DNA of 64,000 nucleotides from NCBI GenBank assembly GCA_013398295.1, contig VZSF01009127.1:372001-436000 (forward strand), written 5' to 3'. Below the pieces are notes generated by a model that saw only the letters and a program-made list of their open reading frames with translations, ran no database searches and was not told where the DNA came from. A program made the position numbers and the translations under genes. This document shows positions 38,427 through 53,053 of the stretch, piece after piece; positions within the stretch are counted from its first letter, which is position 1; each line of letters starts with the position of its first letter. This DNA is from Chionis minor. Lineage: Eukaryota > Chordata > Aves > Charadriiformes > Chionididae.

Positions 38427-40179
38427 TTCATCCACTTGCTCTGAACTCACCTTACTATGTGTGAATGCAAAAGCTGATAACTATTGAGTCTTCCTTGCTT
38501 TAGCCATCTAATTCAGTCATCCTTATAAACCACTGTTAGTCTAATTCCAGCAACATGCTTTTGCTTTTTCTCAGTTTTCGAGTGTTTCTGTGCAGAAGAT
38601 GGGGCAAAAAGAGGAGAAAGGGAAGAGTGTTGGAGCTGAACCATGGTTGCAAGCCAAATGGGAGAAGTACATTTTGAGGCGGAATTTTTAGGACAAGGGG
38701 TGGGATGGTCTCAAGTGGCTTATTCAGAAACCAGTGGAAATCTACCTTTTTGACTCTTAATTATCTTTGGTTGGAATTTAAGGACTGTAAGGAGCAAACA
38801 TAGGAGTGAGAAATAGTGGCTGGTATGTTGGGACTTAAGAAGCTTTTGTAAAGGAGCTTTTAAAAAACAAAAGAAACTCATTACCAAAGAATAATGCAAG
38901 AATACTGTTTTACCTGTTAAAACTTTTTATTTTATTTCCCGTGGCTGGGTTTGGTTCACTACAGTAATGTTTTTAACCATATGTGAGTGCAGCCTTATAG
39001 GAATGTTACAGCTATCACCCAGTTTAGGTAGGACACCTACTTTCCAGCAATATTGCTGACAGTAATGAAAACAGTGGTTTCATCATGTGTAAAAACAAAC
39101 AAACCAAAAAAAAAACCCCAAAAATCCCAACATGCTGGTTCTAGGTTAATGTGCAAATTGGTTGCATTACTTCAGTGCTAGCAATACAACTATAAATTGA
39201 GTTCCAAAAACATGACCTTGAAATATCGTTCGTTTTACCTCTTTTTGCATGTTTAGTGTGCTCTACTAATCTTCCCCCAAAACCCTGTTTTAGGGAAATG
39301 ATGTATAAGACTCACAGAGCAATCAGAGATCACCATATTCGTCTGCTCCCTGTGTGCTTGTTTTCTACTGTAATGCTCGAAGTGTGTTAGGATATTATGT
39401 TATTTTTCATGTTGTAATTAGTTTCTTTCTGTGTGGATATGGGGGTTTTTTGCTCTTAGGTATAGTAATCTTGTGTCTTTGTTCTGAAAGTGTAGTGCAA
39501 TAATTTATGCTGCTTTGAGAAGGATTTGGAGCCTTATATCTGTTCATATATTTGAACTTCATGTGCAGTGTTTTGAGGGAAATCACAGCTGACTCAAACT
39601 TTGAGAGCTTTTTCGAATCCCAGCTGGAGGGTTCTTCCATGTGACCACTCTCCTAGTGAAAGCTGAATCCCCATAATCAGAAAAATGGAGCTGTTTTTAG
39701 GTCCTTATGTTGGCCTCTAAAAGACGCAGTTACCAGCTTTTGCAAATCTTACCTCTCTTCAAATTCAGCCCATAAAGCCCCAATGGTCTTTCTTATGTTT
39801 TCTTCTGGATAGAAATTACCTATGCATGATTGATGCAGAAAATGATGTTCCGTCTCCCTGTACCCAAAGGAAGCTGAGAAGGGAGGAGGTGTCCGAATCA
39901 GAAGCCAGGGTTTAGAAACTTCTCAGTTTCTTAAAATGTTCATGGAGATAGAGAGCTTGTTTCAGGATGTGTGTTGGACCTTTGAAGGTCAGCTATAACT
40001 GTGCTGTGTTGCAGGGAGCTCTTTGGATACCTGACCAGAGGTTTGTATTGTCAGTATTAAGTCAGTTCTGTGGTTAGGAAACAAGTGCTGGGACGCGCAT
40101 GTGTCCTTTTGCTGTACTTGGATGCTATGCCTGTCTGAACAGCTGACGCCTATGCTGGGTACCCGGAGAGCATTGTCTT

Positions 40180-41454
40180 GCCCAGGTGATTGGTGGCAGC
40201 CAAAATGGCTTCACTAAGGGCAAACTGTACCTGACAAATTTGGTGGCCTTCTATGACGAGGTTACAGCGTGGGTGAATAAAGGGAGAGCAGCAGACATCA
40301 TCTGCTTGAACTTGTGCAAGGCATTTGACACTGTCCAGCATGATATCCTTGTCTCTAAATTGGAGACATGTGGATTTAATGGATGGACTACTTAGTGGAT
40401 AGTGAACTGGCTGGATGGCTACACTCAAAGAATTGTGGCCAACGAGTCAATGTCCAAGTGGCGTGCAATGACAAGTGGTGTTCCTCAGGGCTTGGTAATG
40501 TGACCAGTAGTATTTAACATCTTTGTTGGCAACATGGATGTTGGGACTAAGCGCACCCTCAGCAAGTTTGCCAACGACACCAAGCTGTGTCGAGTGGTTG
40601 ACATGCTGGAGGGAAGGGATGCCATCCAGAGGGACCTGGACAGGCTTGAGAGGTGGGCCTGTGCCAATCTCATGAAGTTCAACAAGGGCAAGTGCAAGGT
40701 CCTGCACACGGGTCAGGGCAATCCCATGCACAAATACAGGCTGGACAGAGAATGGATCAAGAGCAGCCCTGAGGAGAGAAACTTGGGGTGTTTGTAGATG
40801 TACATGTAGCTCAACATGAGCTGACAATGTGCACTCACAGCCCAGAAAGCCAACCATATCCTGGGCTGCATCAAAAGAAGCATGGCCAGCAGGTCAAGGA
40901 AGGTGATTCTGCCCCTCTGCTCTGCGCTTGCAAGACCCCACCTGAAGTAGTGCCTCCAGCTCTGGAGTCCTTAGCATAAGAAGGACATGAACCTGTTGGA
41001 GCAGGTCCAGAGGAGGGACACACAAAATGATCAGAGTGTTAGAGTACCTCTCCCATGAAGACAGGCTGAAAGAGTTGGGGTTGTTCAGCCTGGAGAAGAG
41101 AAGGCTCTGGGGAGACCTTATTATGGCCTTCCAGTATCTGAAAGGACCCTATAAGAAGTCTGGAGAGGGACTCATTACAAGGGTATGTAGTGATAGGGCG
41201 AGGGATAACGGCTTCCAACTGGAAGAGGATAGGTTTAGATCAGATATTAGGAAGAAAGTTTTCACTCTCAGGGTGGTGAGGCACTGGAACAGGTTGACCA
41301 GAGAAGTTGTTGAGGCCCCATGTCTGGCAGTGTTCAAGGCCAGGTTGGATGAGGCTTTGAGCAACCTGATCTAGTAGGAGATGCCTTTGCCCATGGCAGG
41401 GGATTGGACCTAGATGATCTTTAAGGTCCCTTCCAACCTAAACCATTCTATGAT
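40180..41454 (+). mobile_element. CR1 LINE, 5'-truncated, RT domain to 3' end, decayed
   Basis: The translated blocks are [79 protein letters not shown] and, in the C-terminal part, LFSLEKRRLWGDLIMAFQYL and FTLRVVRHWNRLTREVVEAP. The 3' end has CTTTAAGGTCCCTTCCAACC and ATTCTATGATT at 41444-41454. The RT active-site box F-A-D-D reads F-A-N-D (40567-40578). In-frame stops (near 40393 and 40501) and frameshifts make it non-coding. It resembles the copy at 30435-31694 in content and orientation and probably belongs to the same or a closely related subfamily. Confidence 0.95.
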
Positions 41455-44400
41455 TAAGTTCAGTGAAAGTGGAGGTGTTCTACCTTGTCAGCAAAGGGAA
41501 CGTAAGCCACCTTGTTCCCTGCTAGGTTGGTTAGGGAAGGGGAAATGATAAGGTGAATAAGGGGAGAGCAGGGAGGAAGACCGTCTGTTTCTGTGGCTAC
41601 TTGTGCAGTTTCCACATGCTGAAATGCAGCCAAGATTTGAAGAAAAAATGAAGCAGTGCTGGTCTGAAAAAAGAAAAAAATCTGATCTTTTCTCGCCATC
41701 ATGACAAGCAACTGGAGAAATAGCTGAAGTATTTGGAAGAAATGTTAATGCACCATCAAGACAAAATAATAAACTATAGTTCCTCTGAGTCACTTTCATT
41801 TATTTTTCAACTCCTGTTCAATTTTCCTGATGGTCAGGCTTAGTACTGAAGTGAGTAGGGGTTGCTGGAGCACAAGGGCTTTTTCGACTTGGATGAATAT
41901 GTAGGTGCCCAAATAAGTGTTGAGAAAACTAATTTCAAATGAGTCTTGAAAAAGACAGCATTGGGGGCAACATTGTTTCTCCCTCTGAAAGTTCGATTTT
42001 GCTCTGGAGGCTTATGGCTCAAATGTGTTGTTGAAAGTGCATTTTTAGAAAGATGTACAGCCTGATTTCTGAGGACTAAATGGGAAGTGCAGGGGACTCA
42101 TGTAAATCTGGGGAAGGCGTTGCAGTGTGCTGTGAACATATCCATCTCTGCACAAAGAGAAGCAGTGCTTCTGACCTTGGGCGAGTCTCTCTTTCTGCCT
42201 GTTTCCCACCTTTTTGTCAATTCAGCCTGTTCTTACTGCCTTTGGAGGCAAAGTATACCAAATGGCACAGGGATTTCCTAACCTTATATGGGGCGAATCA
42301 GTACTGCTATATTACACATAACAGTGTGCTTGGCACTTGATTTTTGCATACCCATCTGTTTGCCCTTACTAATGCTAGCTATGAGCTAAGAGTCCAAGAG
42401 CATTTCTGCCTTATCCTGGACATTTGCATCCGTTAAAGTATTCATGATAAGAAGGGAAGAGGGGATGAGCAGTTGGAAAACAAGGTTTGCAATTAGTAGT
42501 AGGTGAACCAACTGAGCCTGGAATTTGCTGAAGCTCCTGGGAGGTGGTCAGACCTGCCCTCATGCACGTGCTCCCCATGAAAGCAGCACACAAACACCAG
42601 GGTGCAGCACAGGCAGCCCGGGTGGCTAATATTTATTGAAAATGAACAGCCTGTGAAATCACTGTGAAAACACTGCATTGTGGAAAGACTGCAGAGAGAC
42701 CGCAGGGCAGCTGTTGGGACGAGACATCGCAGATGCTCCTTTGGAAATGAGTGATTTGCTGCTGAAGAGCAGCCTGGCTCATTTGTGAAGCGTGCCCTCG
42801 GTGGTACCCACACAGGAAAATCCACTGTGCTGGCTGCTTGTGTTGTAGCAGGATGGGGTTGACAAGTTAAGTGCTTCCCTTGGAGTTTTTACAATAGGAC
42901 TTTCAAATGCTGCCTAACAATGCGAATTGGTGAGTTGATAGCAATTCTTACTGCATTATGGAAAGCCACACTGCTGTGCATTTATTTGAATTTTACAATA
43001 TTTATAGGGGAGAAGGAAAGAAGGATTTGAACTTTTTCAGATTGCAGTACAGTCCAGAAATTTGCCCTGGTTCAATAATTTTAAAAAGCCATACACAGGC
43101 ACGAGAGCAGTATTTTACATCTGGGTATTTAGCGTCTTCGTAATCAAGTCTAAGCTGAGCTAGGAATCAAACACTTTTTTTCCCCTCATAGAGGCAGTTA
43201 TCCTCTTGATGCTCGAGTTTGTAAGTCCAGCCATTAACCTCCTTAAGAGTTAAGGTAAACAAGTTAGCTGCATATCTTGAAGGGCTCCCACATCTCATCA
43301 GACTCTGTGCAGGCTGGCTGCTGGGATGCAAACATTTTCTTCCAGGTTCCTGTACTGCTGAATGTGTCCACGCTCCTGCCCAGAGTTTGGTGGTGGAGGA
43401 AGTAGCTGTGCTGACCTGAGCTATGGCCATGTTGCTAGGCTGTGGTGTAGGTGTATTCTGGAATCTGGTGCCAGATGGGGACAAATTCAAAAATTGACGT
43501 AGGCATCTAAAAAGGGATTCAGATGGTCTTCTAGGGCTGAAATTCCAAATCCCTTTGCCATGTGCTCTCCAAGCAGCAGTGTCATACTCTGGAGGTACCA
43601 GACCTTGTTAGGTGCTTCTGACTTGAACTGAAACAAATCCAGGGCCCCTACAGTTATTCCTGCACAGAGCAAGTTAATTACATTATTATGCTGCTGAGAC
43701 ATGGAGGCTGACCACCAATACCAACAGATGAGGCTCCTCATATAAAAATGGGAATATTCTTCTGCTGCTCAGACTCCTGGGAGTCGTCATGGTGCCCGGG
43801 GGAAACAGGGATGCTCCTCACAGCCAAAAGGTTTAAATCCTTCCAGACGGGAGGATGGGAAGTGCTGGTTTGGGGACATGACTGAAGGAATTTGGATTCC
43901 CTAAATGTATTGCTCGATATGTTGGGGTTACTTACCGGTTTAAACTTGACTGGTTGTGTCAGGTTTGCTCAGTGAATATCTCCCTCTCCTGTACTGCTGT
44001 TGCACACGAGTTAAATAGCAAGTCACTCTGCATTGTAGGAATGTGGGAATTGCTAGAACTGAGGGTAGGTATAGTATCTTTTAAAGCAGGTCTGCTATAC
44101 CAATCCTGACTTTCTCCTCTTTTGGTTATTTTGACAAGGTGTTTTTCTGGAAGTGTTTGCCTTTTTTTGGACATCTCGTAACTGTGCAAGAGGCATCGGG
44201 CACATTTCCTTCATTTTTGCCTGTCCTTGAAAAAAGTCTGCATCAGTAAAAGCACTTTGCTGGTAACTAATACTTTTGGATATTTGCAGACAGTGAGTGC
44301 TATAGAAAGCCTGCAGCTGAGCTGTAGGATGGAAGAATAGCTTGCTTTTTTAAAAAAAACCAGCCCACTCTTTTACCTTTTGCAGAATTCTGTTTCTCAT

Positions 44401-45856
44401 TTATTTAGGTCATCTGTTAGATGGAGGGGAGAACTACTAGCCCTGCTATCTTCGTGCTGCTTGTGATTTATTTTCAACTTAAGTATCATGCTGGCATCAC
44501 ACAGAACATTTACGGTTCTGAACCAAGATGCCTCCCTCCCTGCTTGGTGGTAATGCCCTATCAACTCCAAATGGCAATTAATGCCGTTTCCCCAAAATGA
44601 CTTCTGCAAAAATAAAGTGTAATTGGAAAGTAGTTGCCCATTACAGTGATTTATCTTGTCAGTGTCTGATTTGTTACTTAACTCTAAAACCTTTTATTGA
44701 TGTCTTTGGGAAAGTGACTACGTGACCTAAGTAAAAATGTTAAACTTATTAATCATGGTAAGTTTTCTCTGCTGGGTTTACCATATACATGAATTATGTA
44801 GCTTGTAAAATAGGCTGTTTATTATTCTAAGAAAATACAGTGCTGTACTACAGGCAGCACATAGTTTCAATTTTATTAGTGTTAAAAATAAAATGTTCCA
44901 TAGATAAAAAGGTTAAGTGCAAGTTACTTAGTTCACTTTTTATAGAGTCCCTTTGAAGATAAAGGTGCTGTGTCCATAATGAATAGTATTGTTGTTATTA
45001 ATTTCTAAAACATGAAGTTCTTACTAAGTTGCAACTGAGAGGAGAATCACCTCTTTCGCCAGGGGTGATGGATTGCAATAATTTAGGCCTTTTTGAGCCG
45101 TATAGATTCCAAAATCTCTACAGATTTATTATCTTTAATGTAAGAAAATAGCCTGTATTATCTATTGGATTCCTTTACATTTCTGGTGGAAAGCCATATG
45201 GCTAATAATGCTAGCACCCTTCTTTGCTGCAAGAGGAATAACTGTTAAGGTTATGCCAGCCTTGGCTGAGTTGCGGCATTTCTTACAGAAGTGGGGAGAG
45301 CTGAAGAAAGAGATCTGGAATATTTCTGTAGAAAAAAGTAAGAAAAGGAGAAGGAGTGCAGCTCTGCTCAGGATAAATTACTTGAGATGCCAGAAACCAG
45401 AAAAAGGACGTTACAGATCCTGGGAGGAAGAGCTGGCTGGGTTGTAGAGGACCTGAAGGACAAGGTCTTCCTTGTGTCTCTGCAGTCCAAGATAGTGTTG
45501 AAATACGTGCAAAGAGGAGTCAACTCAACTTGAAAACAATTTTCCCTTCATTTGGAGTGTTTTCTAGGCACTAATGGGGAAAGATGAGCTTGAACCAATT
45601 CATTTTGTATGTAGCAGTGCTTTGTCTCTCCTTTGCAATTCATCCTCCCTGAGATAGGAATAGATGTGAGAGCTGTGCTGCAAGTTAGGGCTGTCTCAGG
45701 ACAGACACCTTGAGGAAACTGCGGGACAAAAGTCAAAATGCAGATGGTAAAAGCACCAGACTTGTCCTTGAGCCAAGCAATCTGGGAACAGAAGACATAG
45801 GCACTCACCAAAACCAGCCAGGCAGAACCATATTTTTTTAGCAGAGATCCTGCTGT

Positions 45857-45873
45857 AAAAAAAAAAAAAAAAA
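45857..45873. repeat. Poly-A tract (17 A)
   Basis: Seventeen consecutive A follow GATCCTGCTGT. No retroposed gene body or LINE tail was recognised immediately upstream, so it is treated as a homopolymer. Confidence 0.8.
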
Positions 45874-48800
45874 GTAGGCCAAAGTTCTTGATGCTGATTA
45901 AAAGCAAACCACATGGTTACAAAATCACTGCATTTTTCCATGCAGTGAGGGCTGCCCCCAGCACTTCTCTTGCTCTGTTGCAAGAGGAATGCACATCACG
46001 CCATACCAAAATGAGATTTCTTTGATTTCCATGTCTGATGCGGACTTCTGAGAACAGGCAGAAACTTTGGCATAATCAAAATGATACTTGTTACTCACCT
46101 GTTTGCGTTCAATCAGTGGAGGATCTGAGTGGTTTCTTTCCAAGACTGTCCACATCCTCTTTCTCCTGCCAGTTCCCTGTGTTGTTGCAAGTGATAAAAA
46201 GATGCTCTGATTTGGGTCATGAAGACATATGTGTGTTAATATCCTGTTGAATAAAAATGCAGCTCTATAGATCTTTTTCTAATTTCCTTCTATCTGTAAT
46301 GCCCAAGATATTCATTATATGATCTCATTTTATTTTATTAGCTTACTCTTTTTAAATTTTATTTTATTCATAACAAAAACATAGGATGAGCAGAAAAGAT
46401 GAAGATCAAATACAAGACCAGCAACAGATAAATAACTTTGTAACATGCAATAGGAAATTTCATAGTATTAATATTCAATTGCATTGCAAGCAGGTAGGGA
46501 GAGTTGGTCGGGGGGAGAGAAACCAAAAAGATGCGAGGAGAGCACTGGCCTTGGAAGGGAATCTTCTGCTCAAATAAGTATCTGGATCATGTGATTGTCC
46601 TCAAAGCAGCAAAATAGCTGGGAGTGATGAATTTTACCAACATTTATCTTCCCTATGGGAGTCCTTTATCCTGTCTCTTAACTGGGATAACAAATGTATA
46701 AACCTTGTGCTTTTTAAGAAACAAACTCTTGGGGAACTTGGCCTCTTGGCTGCAGAACTAGGGGATCGGGATTATTACTAGACAAGGTTCACAAACTGCC
46801 TCGTCTTATTCCTCTCTCTTAAATAATATTCCAGATAGGATGTGTTCTGCACAGGGTCTGTGCATCTAGTGACATTTGAGGAGTCTTGATAGGAGGCCCT
46901 TAAGCCTTGATCCCCAAGTCTATATTTTAAGCAGTAACCAGTAAAATTAAGGGATTCCAGTTTTTAAAAGTAGGATTGTCTTATTTGTTTGGTTCAGAGC
47001 CATTGTTTAAGGTGGTTACTGATGGCTGTGTGGTTTCTGACATTTAATATTGTCCATGTCGTAGCTGAGGAAGTCTGTTTCTGTTGTCTGTCTGGCTGTA
47101 ATGTTTGTGAGGTTTTGCCTCATCAAAGATTCTCCAGAACTGATGCTACCAGCTCCGTAGGGCTCCTTGCAGTGTCCTTGTTGGCAGTGCATGGTCCTGT
47201 CCTGATTGACTTGGTTCAAACTAGCCCTTGCTTCCAGAACGCCCGCTTTCAAGCGGTCTGTGTTACCTACACATGAATGTAGTGGAATGGTGGCAGTGGA
47301 AGACTGAAGGACATTGAGATGGATGCTTTTCACAGACTATTTGACATGCTGTAATCCGCTTTTATACTTTAGTAGTTCATTTCATTAGCTTGGCATTTCT
47401 TGCCTAAATATAAAAAATGCACGCTGAAAAATCAATTACTGTCACTTCCCAGTGTGCCTCGTTTACCCTACCTCAAATGCCTGGGGATAATTGGCAACAG
47501 CGGAGAAGTTTGCAGCCTCCAAATGGCAGCAAGGTTGCAAAGGCACAAAACAGGGTCTCCTATCATGACATTGGCATCTCAGCTATCTAGGGGTTTTGAG
47601 GCTGGGTTTGGAGGGGTGGTGCCCACTGCAAGCTCGTTCTTGCTCAGAAAAGGCTCCCTTCTCTGAATAGCTCTCTAAGACAGACTGTGCCCTTCACCCA
47701 GCTCTGCAAACCTTTCTGTAAACAGCTTTCTATGAAAGTCGGTTTCCCTGAGAGCTGCTCAGGAAAAAAACCTTCTTGGGGCTTGTAGCTCTGAAATAAG
47801 GCCATGGTTTTGAACTTTGTTCTTCAGGTTGCGCTTGTGTTGAAACTTGGATAGAGTCACGTGAAGATCCAGTATATAAAGTTTTTTCTGAGGGGGGGTG
47901 TGTCCTGCGATCCTGTGCTTCTCGGGAAGCACTGGAGAGTTGGATGTACTTGTATTGTACTACAGCATTTCTAGTCGGAGATGTGGCATTAGAAATAACT
48001 CTAGGCAAAGATTATAAACTCTCTAGGGTGCCTTGTATTTTAGTCCTCCTAATCTATAATATTATTAGAGTCTGCATATTGATTGATTTCTTTTTTTTTT
48101 TTCCTTGGTGTTGTTAGCAACAATTACTGAAATGAAAACCTTAATGCTGGGCATCTCTGCTGCTTTGATATGTTTGGGGTTTTTATTCCTGGTTAATCAA
48201 CAGTAAGTCTCAGGGTATCAGCGGGTGGTCCTCCATATCATCAATTAATACAGTGCTGTGGACCAAGCCTTGATGTGTTACATTTTAAAGTATATTACTT
48301 GAAGCGGCTGAGGTTTTGCCCTGTCGTTTTGGATGGTATTCCATAATACTACTTAATGTGATGTTAACTTTCAACAGGGGCATGACTAAACACTAGAAAT
48401 TAATTTTTTTGACATTTGTGTGTTGTTCATTATCGTTGATGTACAGTTTGGCATCCTTTTTAAGTGACACTGCATCCAGCACTGATAATGTGCCTGGACT
48501 ATAATGAGCTGTCAAAAGATTATAGCAACCGAAAGGTCAAACAATCATTTAAACATGGTTAAAAAATAATTCTTGAAAACACTACTGGGCTGTTTCTTCA
48601 CTAGATTTAGTTAAAATGTGTCAAGAAACCCGCTAGCTCCTATGGTTCTGTTTTCCTGAACTAAATACAGCAGAAATAAATAACATAGACGAAGAAGAAA
48701 ACCTCTCACATTTTGGTATTGTTTTAGAGAAATAAAACTAAGCACCCTGACTTGACAGGGAGGCACTCTGAACATATTTTGCAAGTGTGTTTGTGTCTCA

Positions 48801-51800
48801 GTGCAAATTAATTACTAATTGCCTGTTATGTGATGTGTTGAAATTAGCTCTTTCTTCCTCATCATAGCTTGAGACATCTTTGCCTCCCACTTCTTAAGGA
48901 GGTCAGGGCTTCGGCCTCCTCTGGAATCCCAAATGAGGTTTGTCAGTCAAGCGTAGCAAAATCTAATCTCATCCAGAGAAAAAGAAGAAAACAGACCAGA
49001 AAATGATCTGATTCTCCGATTTCATGGCCAAGGTTACCCCGGGAAGTGCTGAAAGTGGCATTTAAAGCCCGTAACTAAGGTGGCATGCCGAACTAAGCAC
49101 TAATAACAGAGCAACCGTGTGGAAAGATATTGCTTTAACAATTTTACAGTTGCTAAGTGTGAAAATTGTAGTGTGGGCAAGCTCCTGGATTCAGTGGCAA
49201 TTGGTTCAAAGAGCTGGAATTGATGCTCAGCGAGAAAACACTCTTGGCCCCTGTTACTCTAACACCGATGAGGTCGGCTCCTGCTTCTGCTGTTCAAACA
49301 TAAGTCTGAACAGCTTCATTAAAGAGACTTTTTTTTTCCTCAGAGAATAAAAAAAAAAAGCAACAACACTGCATAGAAGGGGGTTGGTGGCTTGATAAGA
49401 ATCTTGTTATCAATGTGATCTTGTGCTGTATAGACCTAGAAGAAAAAAGATTAGGTGGCTGCACTTAAAAGATGAGGCATTTTTGCTTGTTGTAAGTGCT
49501 GTTCTGCTTTTGCTTTGCCGACCCACGTGCTTCTCGTGCACATGCATGTGCACTTGCTCGCTTCCCTTGAGTTACGCCTGTGCACAGCTTTACTCCCTGA
49601 AAATATCTCCCTGATGCAGTACATTATGCACAATGCATACGTGGCTCTGGGTGGGGAGAGTGAGATGATGTGTATCAGTATGATGTTGAAGGAGCAGACT
49701 GAAAGCAGGCTTATGTTCACGTTTATGAAGTTATGTCCAGGCTGATTTGCGCTAGATGTAGCAGACGCCTTGGAAGAATAATCTGTTGAATGAGTTTGTA
49801 TGTTGAAGGGGTGGCTACTGTCTAGCTAGATACTAAACCGGTCAAAGGGTGCTAAAAGTCTTCTACAAATTATCAGCTAACCTTCCTATCCCAGCACAGC
49901 TAAGCGCTCGATGCCATGGGCTGGATGGAGAGAGGGCTCCGGTCCCCCTTGTAAAAACTGTGTTGCCAGACCTCCCTCCTCTGGCTGGTTTTGACAGTGG
50001 AGTTGGCTCTTGCCATCTTGGGAAATTACCCCTGTTGCTCTTGGGTTAGGGGTGGGAATTTTAAACCTTCACTATTTGACAGCATATTTGTAACCGGGCA
50101 AGACTTTGTCCTGGCCTGTGTGAAGCACAGCTAGGGAACTCTTCAGGGTCAGTGTAAATTTTGTGAAGGCTTTGTCTTGGATTTTTTCCTCTCAGTATTT
50201 CTACCGTTGTAAGCCTTGCAGATCTTCTGTGCGTCTTTTTCTCTTAGCCAGTTTTAACTTACGCCTTTTAAAAGTGAAGATTCCTGTGTGATAGCACAAG
50301 AGAGGCAAAATGTGTTGGTGGTTGGCTGGGCTGCAATAAGCTATTTCTGCACAAATTTATTCTCTCACTTCATGTTGATGTCAGCATGTCGTGTTTCCAG
50401 AACCAGAAGTCTAAAGCAGCTTATGTTTAACACTCTCTCCAGAGAGAGCCTGGAGTCTGGCATGCTCCTGCAGGGTAACGAGCTCTCATCTTTCAAGGAC
50501 AGCCCACGAAGATTTCTTGGGAGCCCATGCCCTTGACTGCACTGTGCCACAGGCTGCCTGATGCAGGTGATGAGCATTTGGGCAGGGGAGAACCTCTCTC
50601 GGTAGATAGGAGTGAATAGATGCTCCAGCACACAGACTTCTGTGAGCAGCAGTGGCTGCTCAGCCTGGCAACAAGCACTCAGAGCTGTCTGACTTGACTT
50701 AAAGATTATGAGCTAGTAGTTCTCTTTTGTTTTTAGGAAAAAAGCTTAGAAAGCATCAGAGGACAGAACAATACAGAGGAGTTCCACTGTTATTTTGTTA
50801 GTCCTTGTCTACATAAGCAGTTAGTCATATAATACTGCCCATTAACTCATTTTAACATCTTTACTGTACCACCTGCTCCAAATAAGCTGGAGGTCTGGTT
50901 TAACCTCACTTCGAAGCAAAAAGCCAAACTCTAGACTTCCTCCGTATGGAGGACTCCTTGTGAAATGAAAGAATACCAAGAGAAATGCTGATTCAGTTCT
51001 TTCTCTAGTTCCCTGTACCACCAACCTCTCAATTTTGGAAAAACTATGAACCATGTGTTGCCTCTGCCAGCGTGGCAAAAAGGAGAAGACTTTCATAGAG
51101 AAGTTGTGCGTATGCTGTGCTTAAGCCTCTGCTCTCGGAGGCCTTGCTACCTGCTTGAAATAGGGAAAATAAAGCAGCCCCACTTTGTCAGCCCATCCCT
51201 ACCAGCTCCTCCAGGCATGCTGAGGCATTGGGAAGGCTGGGAGAGACTGAAAAAAGCTCTCTCCCTTTGGGGAGCAACCCGAGCAGCTTCTGACTTCAGG
51301 AGCAACAGCATCCTGCTGCCAGCAGTTGTGATGTGGCAAGGCATTGGGCCCTGGCTGGGCTTTTTGGTGTTGCTTTTGGGGGTTTCGGGGGAAGTTTTTT
51401 GTGTTTTTTCTGTTTTTCTTTTTTTTTCCTGCAGAACAGGGGAATTGAATGCATTTGCAATCAGGCGGTATTGTAGTTGTAATCTATGGCAATTGTGGAC
51501 ATAGATTTGTCAGATCCTCCATGTTTATCTTCTTAAACAAAATGTTTAGAGCTGACTCTGTCTAAAGATACTAAAAAGGCTGTTTCAATGAGTTTGGCTT
51601 CAGAAATATGTTGTCTGCATGGGTACTTGAAACCACATCCACTGGCACATACTGCAAGCTTTTTTCTGATGCCCAGATATGTATTTACCTACATAACTCT
51701 GTCTTATAAGACATTTTATAAACTTTAACCCTTTATTCATGTGCTTCAAGGCATCAACCATGTTTCTTGCAGCCAGATATTTGGACTCCTACCTATCTAC

Positions 51801-53000
51801 CTCCGAAATGGGCAGGTGTGACCTCATACATTTAAAGTGACATGGAGATATTTCTGGGCTTATCAGTAGTAGAGAGCAAGAATTGTCTACTTTTCTATCT
51901 AACCTTTTTGGGTCAGGGGAGAGGAGGGTTGGGGATGGGTACCACTGTACTCAGTGATTTGATCTGTCACGTGCCCGAGTCCAAGATGTCATGGCTGGCT
52001 GACTGTCCTGTATCTCTGTGGATGGCAGAGGCAGCTGTTAAAGGCTAATGTGTGTTAACTTGTGCTTTTGTATCTCTGTCCACCTTCCAAACCTTAAGGG
52101 AGGGTGAAATGGGGAGCAAATGTCTGGAGCAGGAAGATACTTGCGGGGCAGCCTTGGAAGAAGCCAGAATGCATTGGGTTACACCTTTGCTTGGGCTTGA
52201 GAAGGGTGGGGGGGAAATGATGTTTTTTCTGCAAGACATCATTTCACTGTTCATTTTGTGAGAGGCTTTGTAAAAAGGAAGGAGCCCAGGCTACCTGCTT
52301 CCTCCTCCTCTGGTGAAGAAGGAGCACAGCCCCTTCTAAGTCGCTGGACTTTGGTTTACAGCCAGGCAAGTTAGTTCCTCCAGGTTGTCTTCTCTTCTGA
52401 ACAGGTGGCTAATCCACTAAATAATGAGCTTTCTTTTTAAAAAACGCCTTCAAATGATGAAGCATTAGCTCCTAAACCACCTAGGGAAGCAGCATCTGGT
52501 GTGTCTATTAAGCCATATGCACTCAAATTCAATATAGCAACAGAAGAAGACTGGGTGAACGTTAATTAAGAAGTCCACTGATAATAAGAACTGACTCCTC
52601 CGTAGAAATGATCTGTACTTGAAATACAGTTTGATTTTGAAAAAGAAAAGGAGAGAAAAAAAGACCTAATTGACAAAGGCTGAACTTTGAATATTCTAAA
52701 AATAAGGATATTTTAAGGGGCAGATTATAATCTATTTCTAGAAAAATAGTACGATGAGTTCTTTAATTTGTGCGTCCCTGCTTTGTAGCTTGAGACCTGG
52801 TACTCAAATATTACTCCCTCCTGAAGATTTTGTCTGGGGAGCATCCTCTTCCCACGTAGCAAGAGCACTGCCTGCTCTTTTCCTCTAAATTACTCAAATG
52901 GATGGGAGTAACCAGGCAAAGGAATGTTTTAAAAAACCACCAAAGCAGACCACAAAAAACCCACCCAAAAGACCCCAACACATTTGGGTTGTGGATGAAT

Positions 53001-53053
53001 GTGTGTTTAGGTATATGTGTGTGTATATATGTGTGTGAAGCTATATGATATAC
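53001..53053. repeat. Compound TG/TA microsatellite
   Basis: GTGTGT, then TATATGTGTGTGTATATATGT, GTGTG and, after AAGC, TATATGATATAC form an interrupted alternating purine-pyrimidine run. It is likely to vary in length between individuals. Confidence 0.75.

Larger units (their letters stand above)
31695..40179 (+). other. Intronic sequence between CR1 copies, no gene recognised
   Basis: No coding exon or interspersed repeat was recognised. The stretch 32682-33620 has several overlapping open frames on both strands (up to 171 codons on the minus strand). Their composition follows C/T-rich DNA rather than a protein family, so I take them as chance. Structures seen are T17 at 33559-33575, the hairpin cluster at 36971-37030, the short tandem repeat at 38387-38426 and an A/C-rich run near 39091-39125. 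Confidence 0.6.

Noticed and set aside
49117..49350. Plus-strand frame of 77 codons suggestive of a small membrane or secreted protein
   Set aside because: The cysteine pattern matches no family I know, and the frame runs into an AT-rich tail. There is no supporting splice or poly(A) context.
51046..51504. Plus-strand open frame of 152 codons
   Set aside because: No recognisable family and no start context. The hydrophobic run near its end comes from a T/G-rich stretch. Treated as chance.
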